DNA of 64,000 nucleotides from AP-15 sp963781215 (GTDB taxonomy: Bacteria; Pseudomonadota; Alphaproteobacteria; ATCC43930; CGMCC-115725): NCBI GenBank assembly GCA_963781215.1, contig CAWAFE010000028.1:372001-436000 (forward strand). Direction: 5' to 3'. The notes beneath the pieces are model-generated. The model was not told the origin of the DNA and did not search any database. It saw only the letters and a list, made by a program, of their open reading frames with translations. This document shows, piece after piece, positions 33,983 to 43,571 of the stretch (positions are counted from its first letter, which is position 1; the number at the start of each line of letters is the position of its first letter). The translations under genes were made by a program, and so were the position numbers.

Positions 33983-35010
33983 GGCAGCAGCGCCTCGAAG
34001 CGCGCGGCGACACTATCCCAGCAGAGCCCCCGCTGCTGCACGAGCGCGGCGAGGTGCCAGCGCCGCCACAGACCATCATCGCGCAGCGCGGCGACCGCCG
34101 CCGCAACAAAGGCGTCCTCATCCGCGGCGACGCATCCGGTGACGCCATCGACGATCCGCTCGCCGACCGAGCCCAGCGGCATGACCACCGCCGGTACCCC
34201 CATCGCCTGCGCCTCGGCCAGTGCGAGGCAGAAGGTTTCGCCGGGGTCGCCGCGATAGAGCATGGCGCGGGCGCCGGCCAGCACCGCCGCCAGCGCCTGG
34301 CGCCCGACCGGATGAAAGCGGCGTACGCCGAGGGCGGCGAGCGAATCGGCGCGGGCCAGCACCGCCTCCATCTGGTCCGCCCGCCGGGCGCCGATGCCGC
34401 CATAAACGGCCGGGCCGGCAAAGATGTGCAATTCGGCCCCCGGCACCGCCGGAGCGATCCGCGATACCCACAGATCAATCAGCCAATCGAGCCCCCGCAG
34501 CGGGTTCGAGGTAAAGACCGCGCGGGGTGGCGGCGGCTCGCGCGGGGCGGCCCGGCGAAAGCAGTCGAGCACGCCGTATGGGATGGTTTCACAACCGCCG
34601 CGCGGCAGCCAGGCCGGCACGCTCTGCGCATGATAGGCGCCGGTCACGACGAGGGTCGGGCGATACCAGGCGAGGCGCCAAACGTTGCGCGGCTTGCGCA
34701 AATAGCGCGCCGGGTTGTGCAGCCAAAAGAGCCGCCGGCGCGCCCGCCGGACGAGGCCGATGACCCGGTGGCCTCTATTGCCGATATAGAGGTCGCAGGC
34801 ATCGGGGATGCCGCTCGACAGCGGCGCCCAGCGCACCCCCTTATGGTCGAGCGGACGGCGGCAATGGTTGCGCACCTGGACCTCGTGGCCGCGCGCGGCC
34901 ATCGCCTCGGCGAGGGCCGCGAAGGCGGTCTCGGCGCCGCCGAGCGGCCCCGATTGCGCCGTCTCTCCGTCGAACGCCGCGCCGTCGTCGGCCATCACCA
35001 CGCTCGCCAT
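33979..35010 (-). CDS. Glycosyltransferase family 4-like protein
   Basis: The 343-residue protein begins at ATG 35010 (MASVVMADDGAAFDGETAQS), one base overlapping the upstream gene. GT-B features are GPLGGAETAFAALAEAMAAR near the N-terminus and RAMLYRGDPGETFCLALAEA, AQAMGVPAVVMPLGSVGERI at the C-terminus (the E-x-F-C-LALAEAQA donor-site motif). The ORF is open for 38 codons before this start but that lies inside the neighbouring gene. Likely a sugar transferase for LPS core or O-chain; donor and acceptor unknown. Confidence 0.85.
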   Translation of the reverse strand: MASVVMADDGAAFDGETAQSGPLGGAETAFAALAEAMAARGHEVQVRNHCRRPLDHKGVRWAPLSSGIPDACDLYIGNRGHRVIGLVRRARRRLFWLHNPARYLRKPRNVWRLAWYRPTLVVTGAYHAQSVPAWLPRGGCETIPYGVLDCFRRAAPREPPPPRAVFTSNPLRGLDWLIDLWVSRIAPAVPGAELHIFAGPAVYGGIGARRADQMEAVLARADSLAALGVRRFHPVGRQALAAVLAGARAMLYRGDPGETFCLALAEAQAMGVPAVVMPLGSVGERIVDGVTGCVAADEDAFVAAAVAALRDDGLWRRWHLAALVQQRGLCWDSVAARFEALLP

Positions 35011-35813
35011 CAATCCGGCTCGAGCCGCGCCTTCAGATAGGAGAGGATCGGGTAGAGTGCCGCGCAGAGCGCGATCAAAAAGCCATAGGGCCCTTCGCGA
35101 TAGCCGCGGCGGCCAACATAGCATTTCCAGAAGCGCGAGACGATGCGCCGCAGATTATGCCCATAGCTGCCGATGTCGCCGCTCGCCCGCAGATCCTGCG
35201 CACGCAAGCTCGTGTAGCGGTCGAGGCGGATGAGCATGTCGGAAATGCTGCGGTCGACGTAATGATCGAGCCGCATCGCGAGGTTCGGTCCTTGCGGCCC
35301 GGTCAGGGTCACGCTGGCGTGCAGGACGCGGTCGTCGCTCCAGGTCTTCACGCCGTTGCGGTAGAGCCCGGCATGGGCGGACCGGCCGAAGAAGGCGCCC
35401 CAGCCCCACCGCACCAGCCGGTCGCCGATGTAATTGTCGACCGGGACGAGGTGCCAGCTCGCCGGCGAGCTCGCCACGACCGCGCGGATCTCGGCAGCCA
35501 ATTCCGGGCTCACGCGCTCGTCGGCGTCGACCTCGAAAATCCAATCGCCGCTGCAGGCGGCAACCCCGGCCTGCCGGCGCGGCGCTTCTCGCGCCCAAGC
35601 CCCTTCGACCACCCGGCCGGTGAATTGGCCGGCGATTTCGCGCGAGCGGTCGGTGCAGCGGTCGAGCAAAACCACGAGCTCATCGGCAAAACCCAATCTG
35701 GCGAGGCAGCCGGCGAGCTGCGCCTCCTCGTTGTGCGCGACGACGAGGATGGAGAGGTGCGGTCCGGCCGCCGCCTGGGCCGCCGGGGCCGCCGCGGCTT
35801 CCGTCGCGCTCAC
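35010..35813 (-). CDS. Glycosyltransferase family 2 protein (LPS-core WaaE/KdtX-like)
   Basis: The 267-residue protein has a GT-A fold: HLSILVVAHNEEAQLAGCLA, ELVVLLDRCTDRSREIAGQF, and the DxD-type WIFEVDADERVSPELAAEIR, followed by NYIGDRLVRWGWGAF and a C-terminal membrane-associated stretch (GPYGFLIALCAALYPILSYL). This is the WaaE/KdtX type that adds glucose or a related hexose to the LPS inner core. GTG 35813 is the start; it overlaps the heptosyltransferase stop by four bases (GTGA). Confidence 0.9.
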   Translation of the reverse strand: MSATEAAAAPAAQAAAGPHLSILVVAHNEEAQLAGCLARLGFADELVVLLDRCTDRSREIAGQFTGRVVEGAWAREAPRRQAGVAACSGDWIFEVDADERVSPELAAEIRAVVASSPASWHLVPVDNYIGDRLVRWGWGAFFGRSAHAGLYRNGVKTWSDDRVLHASVTLTGPQGPNLAMRLDHYVDRSISDMLIRLDRYTSLRAQDLRASGDIGSYGHNLRRIVSRFWKCYVGRRGYREGPYGFLIALCAALYPILSYLKARLEPD

Positions 35814-36769
35814 GCCACCGCACTCCCCGAGCGCTGCCAGAGCTCGCTCGCGGCGGCTTCGGCGGCCTCGACCGACAGAGTATCCATCAGTGTGTCGGTG
35901 GTAAGGTGGTCGAAGCCCGCCGTAAACATCGTCTCCGGCGCCTGGGCGGTGCGCACCACGGCGGTGGACCAGCCCCACGGCGCGTATTGCTCGATCGGGC
36001 TCGGGCCGAAGAGGCCCAGGGTCGGCGTGCCGGTCGCCGCGGCGATGTGCATCAGCCCGGTGTCATTGCCGACGAACAGCGCACAGCGCCGCAGCACTGC
36101 CGCCGCGGTCAGCAGGTCGACCCGGCCGACCAGATCGATGCGCCGCCGATCCGGTATTGCGCCGAGCAGCGGCAGGGCCTGGCCTCGCTCGTGGCCGGCG
36201 GCGAGTACGGCGACGCGGGCTCCCGGCAGCGCGCCGTCGGGCGCGGTCAGCCGCCGCGCCAGCTCGGCGAAGCGTTCGGCGCGCCACTGCTTGCCGCGCC
36301 AATTCGCCGCCGGACCGACCGCCAGGACCGGCCCGCCCGGCGGGATCAGCAACCCGGCCGCCGCTTCGTGATGCGGCCCCGTCCACAGGCGCGGGCCGGG
36401 CGGCGGGTCGCGGTCGAAGAGCCGGCCGAGCTGGCGCACCCGGTGCTCGCGCGAATCGCCCTTTGCCATGACTTTTCGCTCGGCCGCGCGCAACAGCCAG
36501 GCGAGCGCCGAGCCGCGCAGATCGACGACGAGATCCCAGCGCCGGGCCGCCACCGCGGCGTAGAGCGGCAGCCAATGCAGCGACCAGCGCCGCTTGGCCA
36601 CGACGAGAAGCCGCTCCAGGCCGGGCACCGCCTCGAACAGCGGTGCGGCGTCGGGACCCGCTGCAATCGTCAGTCGGGCTTCGGGGTGGTGCTCGATCAG
36701 ATCGGACAGCAGGCCGGTCGACAGCACGGCGTCGCCGATGCGCGTCGCGGTGACAAACAGAATGTCCAT
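35810..36769 (-). CDS. ADP-heptose:LPS heptosyltransferase family protein (GT9)
   Basis: The 319-residue protein has GT9 features: MDILFVTATRIGDAVLSTGL, DLVVDLRGSALAWLLRAAE, the nucleotide-binding PVLAVGPAANWRGKQWRAER, and the conserved RCALFVGNDTGLMHIAAATG, TPTLGLFGPS. It adds heptose to LPS core from ADP-heptose on the cytoplasmic face. It is the first gene of a five-gene minus-strand operon with overlaps of 1 to 13 bases throughout, ending with asnB. Its promoter should lie in the 74 bases shared with the divergent ygfZ. Confidence 0.92.
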   Translation of the reverse strand: MDILFVTATRIGDAVLSTGLLSDLIEHHPEARLTIAAGPDAAPLFEAVPGLERLLVVAKRRWSLHWLPLYAAVAARRWDLVVDLRGSALAWLLRAAERKVMAKGDSREHRVRQLGRLFDRDPPPGPRLWTGPHHEAAAGLLIPPGGPVLAVGPAANWRGKQWRAERFAELARRLTAPDGALPGARVAVLAAGHERGQALPLLGAIPDRRRIDLVGRVDLLTAAAVLRRCALFVGNDTGLMHIAAATGTPTLGLFGPSPIEQYAPWGWSTAVVRTAQAPETMFTAGFDHLTTDTLMDTLSVEAAEAAASELWQRSGSAVA

Positions 36770-36843
36770 TTCGCCGATCCGCCGGCCTTATATCCCGCGG
36801 CCTTCGGCTTGCCAAGGCGATCGACCTCGCCTACTTCAACCCC

Positions 36844-37746
36844 ATGGCCGATGCCCGCTTTGTTCTGCTCGACGACCGCGGCGTTCTCGCCGTATCCGGC
36901 ACCGATCGGCGCGGCTTTCTGCAAGGGCTGGTCTCGAACGATGTCGACCGGATCGCCACCGATCGCGCCGGCTATGCCGCACTGCTGACGGCGCAAGGCA
37001 AATACCTGCACGATTTCATCATGGTCGAGCTGGGAGAGACGATCTGCCTCGACGCCGAGGCCGCCCGCCTCGCCGATCTGAAGCGCCGCCTCTCGGTCTA
37101 TCGGCTGCGAGCCAAGGCCGCGCTCGACGAGAGGCCCGACCTCGCGGTGGCGGTGGTGTTCGGCGACGGCGCCCTCGCCGCCCTCGGCCTTCCGAAGGAG
37201 CCCGGTGCGGCGCGGCCCTTCGCCTCGGGGATCGCCTTGGTCGACCCGCGACTCGCCGATCTCGGCGCCCGCTGCCTGTTGCCGCGCGAGACAGCGCGCT
37301 CGGCCCTGAGCGCCGCCGGCCTCGCCGAAGACGATTTCGCGGCCTACGACCGGCTGCGCCTCGCGCTGGGCGTCCCCGACGGCAGCCGCGATCTGGTGCT
37401 CGACAAGTCGATCCTGCTCGAAGCGGGGTTCGACGAGCTGAACGGGGTCGACTGGCAGAAGGGCTGCTATATCGGCCAGGAACTGACGGCGCGAACCAAG
37501 TACCGCGGCCTGATCAAGAAGCGGCTGCTGCCGGTCACGATCGACGGCTCTGCTCCGGCGCCCGGCACGATCGTGACCGCGGACGGCCGGGAGGCCGGCG
37601 AGATGCGGTCGAGCCGTGACGGCCGCGGCCTCGCCCTGCTGCGCCTCGAAACGGCGCTGCAAGAGAAGCTGACCCTCGTCGCCGCAGACGCCGTGCTGGT
37701 GCCGTCGATCCCCGGCTGGATGCGGCTCGAAGCCGAATCGAGCTGA
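36844..37746 (+). CDS. ygfZ: YgfZ/GcvT-domain iron-sulfur-cluster assembly factor
   Basis: The 300-residue protein has the GcvT-like folate-binding fold and the YgfZ signature KGCYIGQELTAR at about residue 208 (K-G-C-Y-x-G-Q-E), with the invariant Cys. N-terminal VLAVSGTDRRGFLQGLVSND is typical. YgfZ (IBA57 group) helps form or repair [4Fe-4S] clusters in enzymes such as MiaB, using tetrahydrofolate. ATG 36844 gives the usual N-terminus. Single gene, divergent from the LPS operon and convergent with the aldo/keto reductase. Confidence 0.93.
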   Translation: MADARFVLLDDRGVLAVSGTDRRGFLQGLVSNDVDRIATDRAGYAALLTAQGKYLHDFIMVELGETICLDAEAARLADLKRRLSVYRLRAKAALDERPDLAVAVVFGDGALAALGLPKEPGAARPFASGIALVDPRLADLGARCLLPRETARSALSAAGLAEDDFAAYDRLRLALGVPDGSRDLVLDKSILLEAGFDELNGVDWQKGCYIGQELTARTKYRGLIKKRLLPVTIDGSAPAPGTIVTADGREAGEMRSSRDGRGLALLRLETALQEKLTLVAADAVLVPSIPGWMRLEAESS

Positions 37747-37764
37747 ACCGCCGGCCCGTTATCG

Positions 37765-38760
37765 CTATCGGGCCTCGCCGACAAAGCTGTCGTGGAGTGC
37801 CGCCAGGCGGTCGAGCGCCGCGCGCGGCAGCGGCCCCTTCTCGACCGCGGCGGCGGCGTATTCGAGATGGTCGAGCGTCGAGTAGCCGACGAGTGCGGTC
37901 GACACCGCGTCATGGGCGATCACGAAGCGGATCGAGGCCTCGATCACGCTGTCGGCAAAGCCGTCGCGCACCAATGCTTCGAGCCGCCGCGCTCGCTCCA
38001 CATCGATCCGGTAGCTGGAGCCCGAGCCGATCGGCTCGACGCTGGGGGAGCCCAGCGGATGCCGCACCTCGACCCCGCTCAAGGCGCCGGCCGCCAGCAC
38101 CCGGATCGCGATCACCCCCATCGAGGCGGCCTGCGTACGCGCCAGGAGATTGCCGAAATCATGCGCCGGGTAACCGGGCGGCACCGTCGTCCCGGCGCTC
38201 GGATTGAGGGCGTTGTAGCTGACCTGCGCGGTGTCGAAGGCCCGGCTGTCGACGACCCGGTGCAATGCCGGCGTGTCGCCGACTGCGGTGATCCCGCAAA
38301 ACCGGGTCTTGCCCTGCTGGCGCAGCCGCTCGAACGCCGGCGCCACCTCACCCTGCACGATTTCGGGCGTAAAGCCGCCATCGCCGCCGTCAAGGGTGAT
38401 GTGGTTGTGCAATTGGAAAAGGTCGACATGGTCGAGCTGGAGGCGCTGCAGGCTGGCTTCCATCGAGGCTGCAATCGCGGCGCCGATCCCGCCGGGTGCG
38501 ACGGCCGGGACCCGCACCTTGGTGCCGACGTAAATCTCGGGCTTCAGGCTTTTCAAGACGCGGCCGAGATTGCGCTCGGATTCGCCGTTCCCGTACATCG
38601 CGGCGGTGTCGAAGTAATTGATCCCGAGCTCGAGGGCGCGCGCCACAGCCCGCTCCTGGTCGGCCGCGTCGCCGCGCACCATCAGTCCACCGACGGCACC
38701 GCAGCCAAAGCCGAGCGTTGAAACCTCGAGCCCGGTGCGGCCGAGCATCCGTCTCTCCAT
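37765..38760 (-). CDS. Aldo/keto reductase
   Basis: The 331-residue TIM-barrel protein starts MERRMLGRTGLEVSTLGFGC and has the AKR motifs GINYFDTAAMYGNGESERNL (Asp and Tyr of the catalytic set), VGTKVRVP (Lys), and HVDLFQLHNHITLDGGDGG (His). The last His-x-His pattern is usual for the YakC/Tas-type groups. NADPH-dependent reduction of an aldehyde or ketone is expected. ATG 38760 follows GGAGGATAAG. Single gene with the stop facing ygfZ. Substrate not predictable. Confidence 0.92.
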   Translation of the reverse strand: MERRMLGRTGLEVSTLGFGCGAVGGLMVRGDAADQERAVARALELGINYFDTAAMYGNGESERNLGRVLKSLKPEIYVGTKVRVPAVAPGGIGAAIAASMEASLQRLQLDHVDLFQLHNHITLDGGDGGFTPEIVQGEVAPAFERLRQQGKTRFCGITAVGDTPALHRVVDSRAFDTAQVSYNALNPSAGTTVPPGYPAHDFGNLLARTQAASMGVIAIRVLAAGALSGVEVRHPLGSPSVEPIGSGSSYRIDVERARRLEALVRDGFADSVIEASIRFVIAHDAVSTALVGYSTLDHLEYAAAAVEKGPLPRAALDRLAALHDSFVGEAR

Positions 38761-38957
38761 CTTATCCTCCAGTCTCTGTCGGGCTCGGATCAAAGGCCGC
38801 CGCCCTCGGCGCTGTCAATCTCGCGCCGATTCGAGGCGGCCGTGTCGATCCGGCGCCGGCGCTTCGGCCTCGGCCAAGGGAACCCGCCGTCCTGATCGGC
38901 GGCTGTCGGGTTCGGGCCTGCCCCGGCTAGAATACGGCGGCAGCGGGAGGGAAGAGC

Positions 38958-39587
38958 ATGCATGCGATATTCCGCGGCGTTTCCGTCATCCCGGTGCTGA
39001 CGATCGAGCGCGAGGCAGACGCGGTGCCGCTGGCGCGCGCCCTCTGCGAGGGCGGGCTGCGGCTCATAGAGGTGACCCTCAGAACGCCGGCCGCGGCGGC
39101 GGCGATCGCGGCGATCGCGGCGGCGCTGCCGCAGGCGGTCGTCGGTGCCGGGACGGTGCAGCGCCCGGCCGATGTCTCGCTGGCATGCGCCGCGGGCGCG
39201 CGGTTTCTGGTCAGCCCCGGAATGACCGCGGAGCTCGCCGCGACGGCTTTGGCAACCGGCCTCCCCTATCTTCCCGGTGTGGCGACCCCTTCGGAGGTGA
39301 TGGCTGCGCGCGACCTCGGCATCTGCCTGGTCAAGCTCTTCCCCGCCGAGGCGGTGGGCGGCACCGCACTGCTGCGCGCCTTCGCCCCGGTATTCTCGGG
39401 GATGGCCTTCTGTCCGACCGGCGGGATTGACGAAGCCTCGGCTGCCGACTACCTCGCACTGCCCAACGTGCCGATGGTCGGCGGCTCGTGGATGGCGCCC
39501 AGGGACGCCATCGCCGCCACCGACTGGGGCCGCATTCAGCGCCTCGCCGAGCGCGCCGCCGCGATCGGCCTCAAAGCCGCGGCGTAA
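38958..39587 (+). CDS. eda: 2-dehydro-3-deoxy-phosphogluconate (KDPG) aldolase
   Basis: The 209-residue protein has both KDPG-aldolase signatures: GLRLIEVTLRTPAA with the catalytic Glu and ICLVKLFPAEAVGG with the Schiff-base Lys, plus VVGAGTVQRPADV and FCPTGGIDEASAADY. It splits KDPG to pyruvate and glyceraldehyde 3-phosphate (Entner-Doudoroff), or acts on a related 2-keto-3-deoxy sugar acid. ATG 38958 follows GGGAGGGAAGAG, a strong ribosome-binding site. No edd or sugar gene is adjacent. Its stop abuts the convergent msrB stop with no space. Confidence 0.93.
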   Translation: MHAIFRGVSVIPVLTIEREADAVPLARALCEGGLRLIEVTLRTPAAAAAIAAIAAALPQAVVGAGTVQRPADVSLACAAGARFLVSPGMTAELAATALATGLPYLPGVATPSEVMAARDLGICLVKLFPAEAVGGTALLRAFAPVFSGMAFCPTGGIDEASAADYLALPNVPMVGGSWMAPRDAIAATDWGRIQRLAERAAAIGLKAAA

Positions 39588-40061
<474 letters not shown>

Positions 40062-40192
40062 GACGCTCCTCTCGATTCACGCTCTGCGACGGCTCAGGAT
40101 ATCGGCACGGCCACGCCCCTGGTGAAGGGACCAATCGCAGCTGATCTTGGAAATGAGGCGGAAGAGCCGCAGCCTCGCAGCGCCCGCTGGGT

Positions 40193-40396
40193 CTAATGCA
40201 CCCGCTCGCCCTTGTCCGGGATCGGGCGCAGCAATTCCGCGGTCGAGCGCGCGATCCAGCACCACACGACGCAGGTCAGATCGTCGTTGCCCTGGCGCAG
40301 CCGCTGCGCCTCTTGGCGGGCGACCTCCGCCGCTTCCGCCCCGTGTCGCCGGACCAGAAGCAGCGCCGCCTCCCAGATCTTGCGCTCGTTGGTCAT
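40193..40396 (-). CDS. Small conserved hypothetical protein (67 aa)
   Basis: The protein MTNERKIWEAALLLVRRHGA then EAAEVARQEAQRLRQGNDDL and TCVVWCWIARSTAELL is helical and resembles small alphaproteobacterial proteins of about 70 residues with a WEAALLLV-RHG start (DUF6961-like, uncertain). ATG 40396 is favoured over 40414 because relatives start at this point. Function unknown. It lies divergent to parE. Confidence 0.6.
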   Translation of the reverse strand: MTNERKIWEAALLLVRRHGAEAAEVARQEAQRLRQGNDDLTCVVWCWIARSTAELLRPIPDKGERVH

Positions 40397-40564
40397 CATC
40401 TCTGGGGCCATCATACCCGAAAACCGCTCCTCCTTGAAGGAGGTTCCCGAAGATCGGCCAATTCCTCGGCAACAGCGTTGGATCTATCCAACATCTAGTG
40501 GCGATCGGCCAGGCGGATACCGAATGCTGCTTGCGCCGGGGACACCTTTCCCTATAGTCGCGCC

Positions 40565-42562
40565 ATGCCTGATTTGTTCGACGCCCCCGCCGCGAAAGAC
40601 GGCGACAGCTATTCCGCCAAGGACATCGAGGTTCTCGAAGGGCTGGAGCCGGTCCGCCGCCGTCCCGGCATGTATGTCGGCGGAACCGACGAGCGCGGTC
40701 TGCATCATCTCGCCGCCGAGGTGCTCGACAACGCCATGGACGAGGCCGTCGCCGGCCACGCGACCCGCATCGAGATCGAGCTTGCCGCCGGCGATTGGGT
40801 CACGGTGCGCGACAACGGCCGCGGCATTCCGGTCGATCCTCATCCCCGCTTTCCGGAGAAATCCGCGCTCGAGGTGATCCTGACCACCTTGCACGCCGGC
40901 GGCAAGTTCAGCGGCGACGCCTACCGCACCTCGGGCGGGCTGCACGGGGTCGGCGTGTCGGTCGTCAACGCCCTGTCCGATGCGCTCGAGGTCGAGGTCG
41001 CGCGCGACCGCCGGCTGTGGCGCCAGCAATACAGCCGGGGCGTCGCCGCCGGCAGCCTCGTCGACGCCGGGCCGGTGCAGAACCGCCGCGGCACGACCTT
41101 GCGCTTTCATCCCGATCCCGAGATCTTCGGCGAGGCCGGGTTTCGCCCGGCGACCCTCTACCGGATGGCGCGCTCCAAGGCCTATCTCTTCCGCGGCCTC
41201 GAAATCCGCTGGAGCTGCGACCCCGCATTGCCGCGCCCCGACGGCGTCCCGGCCGAGGCGCGGCTGCATTTTCCGGGCGGGCTCGGCGATTTTCTGGCGG
41301 CGAGCCTCGACGGCTGCGCGACCTTGACGCCGCGGCCGTTTCTCGGCCGGGTCGAGCTCGGCGAAGGCGGCAGCGTCGAATGGGCGGTGGCCTGGGCCGA
41401 AAACGAGGAGGACGGCTTCAGCCACTCCTATTGCAACACGATTCCGACGCCGGAGGGCGGGACCCACGAGGCCGGGCTGCGCGGCGCGCTGCTGCGCGGG
41501 GTCAAGGCCTATGGCGAGCTCGCCGGCAACCGCCGCATCGCCCAGGCGACCGGCGAGGACGTCGCCTCGGGTGCGGCGATGCTGCTGTCGCTCTTCATCC
41601 GCGACCCGCAATTCCAGGGCCAGACCAAGGAGCGGCTGGCCTCGGCCGAGGCGACGCGGATTGTCGAGGGTGCGGTCAAGGACCATTTCGACCATTGGCT
41701 CGGCGCCGACCCGAATTCCGCGCGGCTGTTGCTCGACCATATCGCCGAGCGGGCCGAGGAGCGCCAGCGCCGGCGCCAGCAGCGCGAGCTCGCGCGCAAG
41801 ACCGCGACCCGCAAATTGCGGTTGCCGGGCAAGCTCGCCGACTGCACCCGCGACAGTGCTCTCGGCACCGAGATCTTTCTGGTCGAAGGCGACAGCGCCG
41901 GCGGCTCGGCCAAGCAGGCGCGCGACCGCGAAACCCAGGCGATCCTGCCGTTGCGCGGCAAGATCCTCAACGTGGCGAGCGCGTCGGCCGACAAGATGCG
42001 CGCCAACCAGGAGCTCGCCGACATCATCCTGGCGCTCGGCGCCGGCTCGGGCGGGCAGTACCGCGAGGAGGCATTGCGCTATGAGCGGGTCGTCATCATG
42101 ACCGACGCCGATGTCGACGGCGCCCATATCGCCTCACTGTTGATGACCTTTTTCTTCCGCGAGATGCCAAAGCTGGTCGAGAACGAGCACCTTTATCTGG
42201 CGCTGCCGCCGCTCTACCGCCTGACCCAGGGCGAGGTGACCCATTACGCCCGCGACGATGCGCACCGCGAGGAATTGCTCGCCGGCGCCTTCAACGGCCG
42301 CGGCAAGGTCGAGATCAGCCGCTTCAAGGGCCTCGGCGAGATGCCGGCGCGCTATTTGAAAGCGACGACGATGGACCCGGCGCATCGCGTGTTGCTGCGG
42401 GTCACCTTGCCGCCAAAGGCCGACCCCGCCGCGATCGAGGCGCCGGCCGAGCAGTTCGCCCGCACCCAGGCGCTGGTCGAGACCCTGATGGGCCGCCGCC
42501 CCGAATTGCGCTTCGACTACATCCAGAAAAACGCCCGCTTCGCCCGCGATTTGGATGTGTAG
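40565..42562 (+). CDS. parE: DNA topoisomerase IV subunit B
   Basis: The 665-residue protein has the GHKL ATPase motifs VLDNAMDEAVAGHA, VTVRDNGRGIP and GGKFSGDAYRTSGGLHG (19-residue loop with the ATP lid), a transducer domain, and the TOPRIM motifs FLVEGDSAGGSAKQARD and MTDADVDGAHIASLL. ParE (with ParC) decatenates daughter chromosomes; the short C-terminal end (RRPELRFDYIQKNARFARDL) distinguishes it from GyrB. ATG 40565 is the start with few residues before the conserved DIEVLEGLEPVRRRPGMYVG. A copy of its last 45 or so codons lies 3.4 kb downstream. Confidence 0.95.
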   Translation: MPDLFDAPAAKDGDSYSAKDIEVLEGLEPVRRRPGMYVGGTDERGLHHLAAEVLDNAMDEAVAGHATRIEIELAAGDWVTVRDNGRGIPVDPHPRFPEKSALEVILTTLHAGGKFSGDAYRTSGGLHGVGVSVVNALSDALEVEVARDRRLWRQQYSRGVAAGSLVDAGPVQNRRGTTLRFHPDPEIFGEAGFRPATLYRMARSKAYLFRGLEIRWSCDPALPRPDGVPAEARLHFPGGLGDFLAASLDGCATLTPRPFLGRVELGEGGSVEWAVAWAENEEDGFSHSYCNTIPTPEGGTHEAGLRGALLRGVKAYGELAGNRRIAQATGEDVASGAAMLLSLFIRDPQFQGQTKERLASAEATRIVEGAVKDHFDHWLGADPNSARLLLDHIAERAEERQRRRQQRELARKTATRKLRLPGKLADCTRDSALGTEIFLVEGDSAGGSAKQARDRETQAILPLRGKILNVASASADKMRANQELADIILALGAGSGGQYREEALRYERVVIMTDADVDGAHIASLLMTFFFREMPKLVENEHLYLALPPLYRLTQGEVTHYARDDAHREELLAGAFNGRGKVEISRFKGLGEMPARYLKATTMDPAHRVLLRVTLPPKADPAAIEAPAEQFARTQALVETLMGRRPELRFDYIQKNARFARDLDV

Positions 42563-42772
42563 CCGCCCCCTCCCAGGATCGGCGCATAGCCGCGCGTAGG
42601 GTGGGTGAGCGGGAAGCGCAACCCACCATCACCTTCGGCGGAATGCGCTTCGCTTTTCCGCCCCATGCGCTGATGGTACCGCCCGGCTCAGCGGACCATC
42701 GGTCCTCTCTCGGCCCATCGGCCTTTCTCGGCCACTCAGCCTTTGGGTCGGGGATAGCTCTTCCTGCCCCAA
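42563..42772. repeat. Interspersed repeat, copy A (downstream of parE)
   Basis: About 210 bases directly after parE recur at 46080-46282. The core contains two nested palindromic parts, GGTGGGT...ACCCACC (42599-42627) and GGCGGAATGCG...CTTTTCCGCC (42637-42662), and ends with GCTCTTCCTGCCCCAA. Similar REP-like elements occur in many alphaproteobacterial genomes and often produce spurious ORFs. The homology with copy B extends leftwards into the last codons of parE, from about 42422. Confidence 0.85.
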
Positions 42773-42951
42773 TACGGACATCGCCGGGTAGTGGAACAGC
42801 TTGAATGTGGCGGCTCACAAATGCCCTCGCCACCCCGGCATGCCGCATGCCAAAAGGACCGGATATCGACCGTGGGACAGCGGGCCTCGGGCTGGATGTC
42901 CTTGCAGGAAGGGCCACTACCATCGAGACCGCTCAGGAAAGGGGTCCCGTC

Positions 42952-43341
42952 ATGAGCACAATCCGACATCTCGCCAGCGCGATTGCGAAGAGCTTCAGCG
43001 AGGCGCTGCGTATCGATACAGAAGCCGGCAGCTGGATCTTCGTCGCGGGTCAAGTGGGCGTGGTGATCCCACCGGACAACAAGCCCATCAGCTTCGAGCA
43101 GGAAGTGCGCGTCACCTTCGATCGCATCCGCGAGTCCTTGCGCAAGCTCGACGCTGACATGGACAAGATCGTAAGCATCAAGGTCTACCTCACGGACCTT
43201 GCACCCTATGCCGAATTCTCCAAGGTCCGCGGCGAGGTCTTCCCGAATAATCCGCCCACATCGACCGCAGTCCAGGTCGCCGGCCTTCTGCTTGGGGCAC
43301 GCATCGAGATAGATGCAGTCGCCTTTATCGCCAAGGGGTGA
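42952..43341 (+). CDS. Rid (YjgF/YER057c) family protein without the RidA arginine
   Basis: The 129-residue protein has the Rid fold pattern: WIFVAGQVGVVIPPDNKPIS, SLRKLDADMDKIVSIKVYLT, DLAPYAEFSKVRGEVF and RIEIDAVAFIAKG. The position of the catalytic Arg of RidA (PxRSxVEV) holds Ser here (PTSTAVQVA), so it likely belongs to a Rid subfamily that does not deaminate enamines. ATG 42952 follows GGAAAGGGG; the upstream in-frame extension is intergenic repeat. Single gene. Confidence 0.85.
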   Translation: MSTIRHLASAIAKSFSEALRIDTEAGSWIFVAGQVGVVIPPDNKPISFEQEVRVTFDRIRESLRKLDADMDKIVSIKVYLTDLAPYAEFSKVRGEVFPNNPPTSTAVQVAGLLLGARIEIDAVAFIAKG

Positions 43342-43571
43342 GAAACAGCTGAACGCTACCCCTCGGGAGCCGATGACGACAAAGGCCGCCATCGAGGCAC
43401 CGGTCAAGCGAAAGGAAGCTCCCGAAGCCCAAGGAATTGGCAAACTGGCCCACTACCCATCGCTGACGTTCGCACCTATACCTCCGTGCAGGGTGGTTGC
43501 CACCTTGCCTCCGGCCATCTGGTGTTAGAGAACATGCCATCGAAGACAAGGACAAGAAGCGGGAGCCGCGG

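Noticed and set aside
40484..42127. 547-codon minus-strand frame opposite parE
   Set aside because: parE motifs are complete on the plus strand; the antisense frame has no homology.
42402..42923. 173-codon minus-strand frame covering the region after parE
   Set aside because: It reads through the interspersed palindromic repeat; such frames recur with every repeat copy and are spurious.
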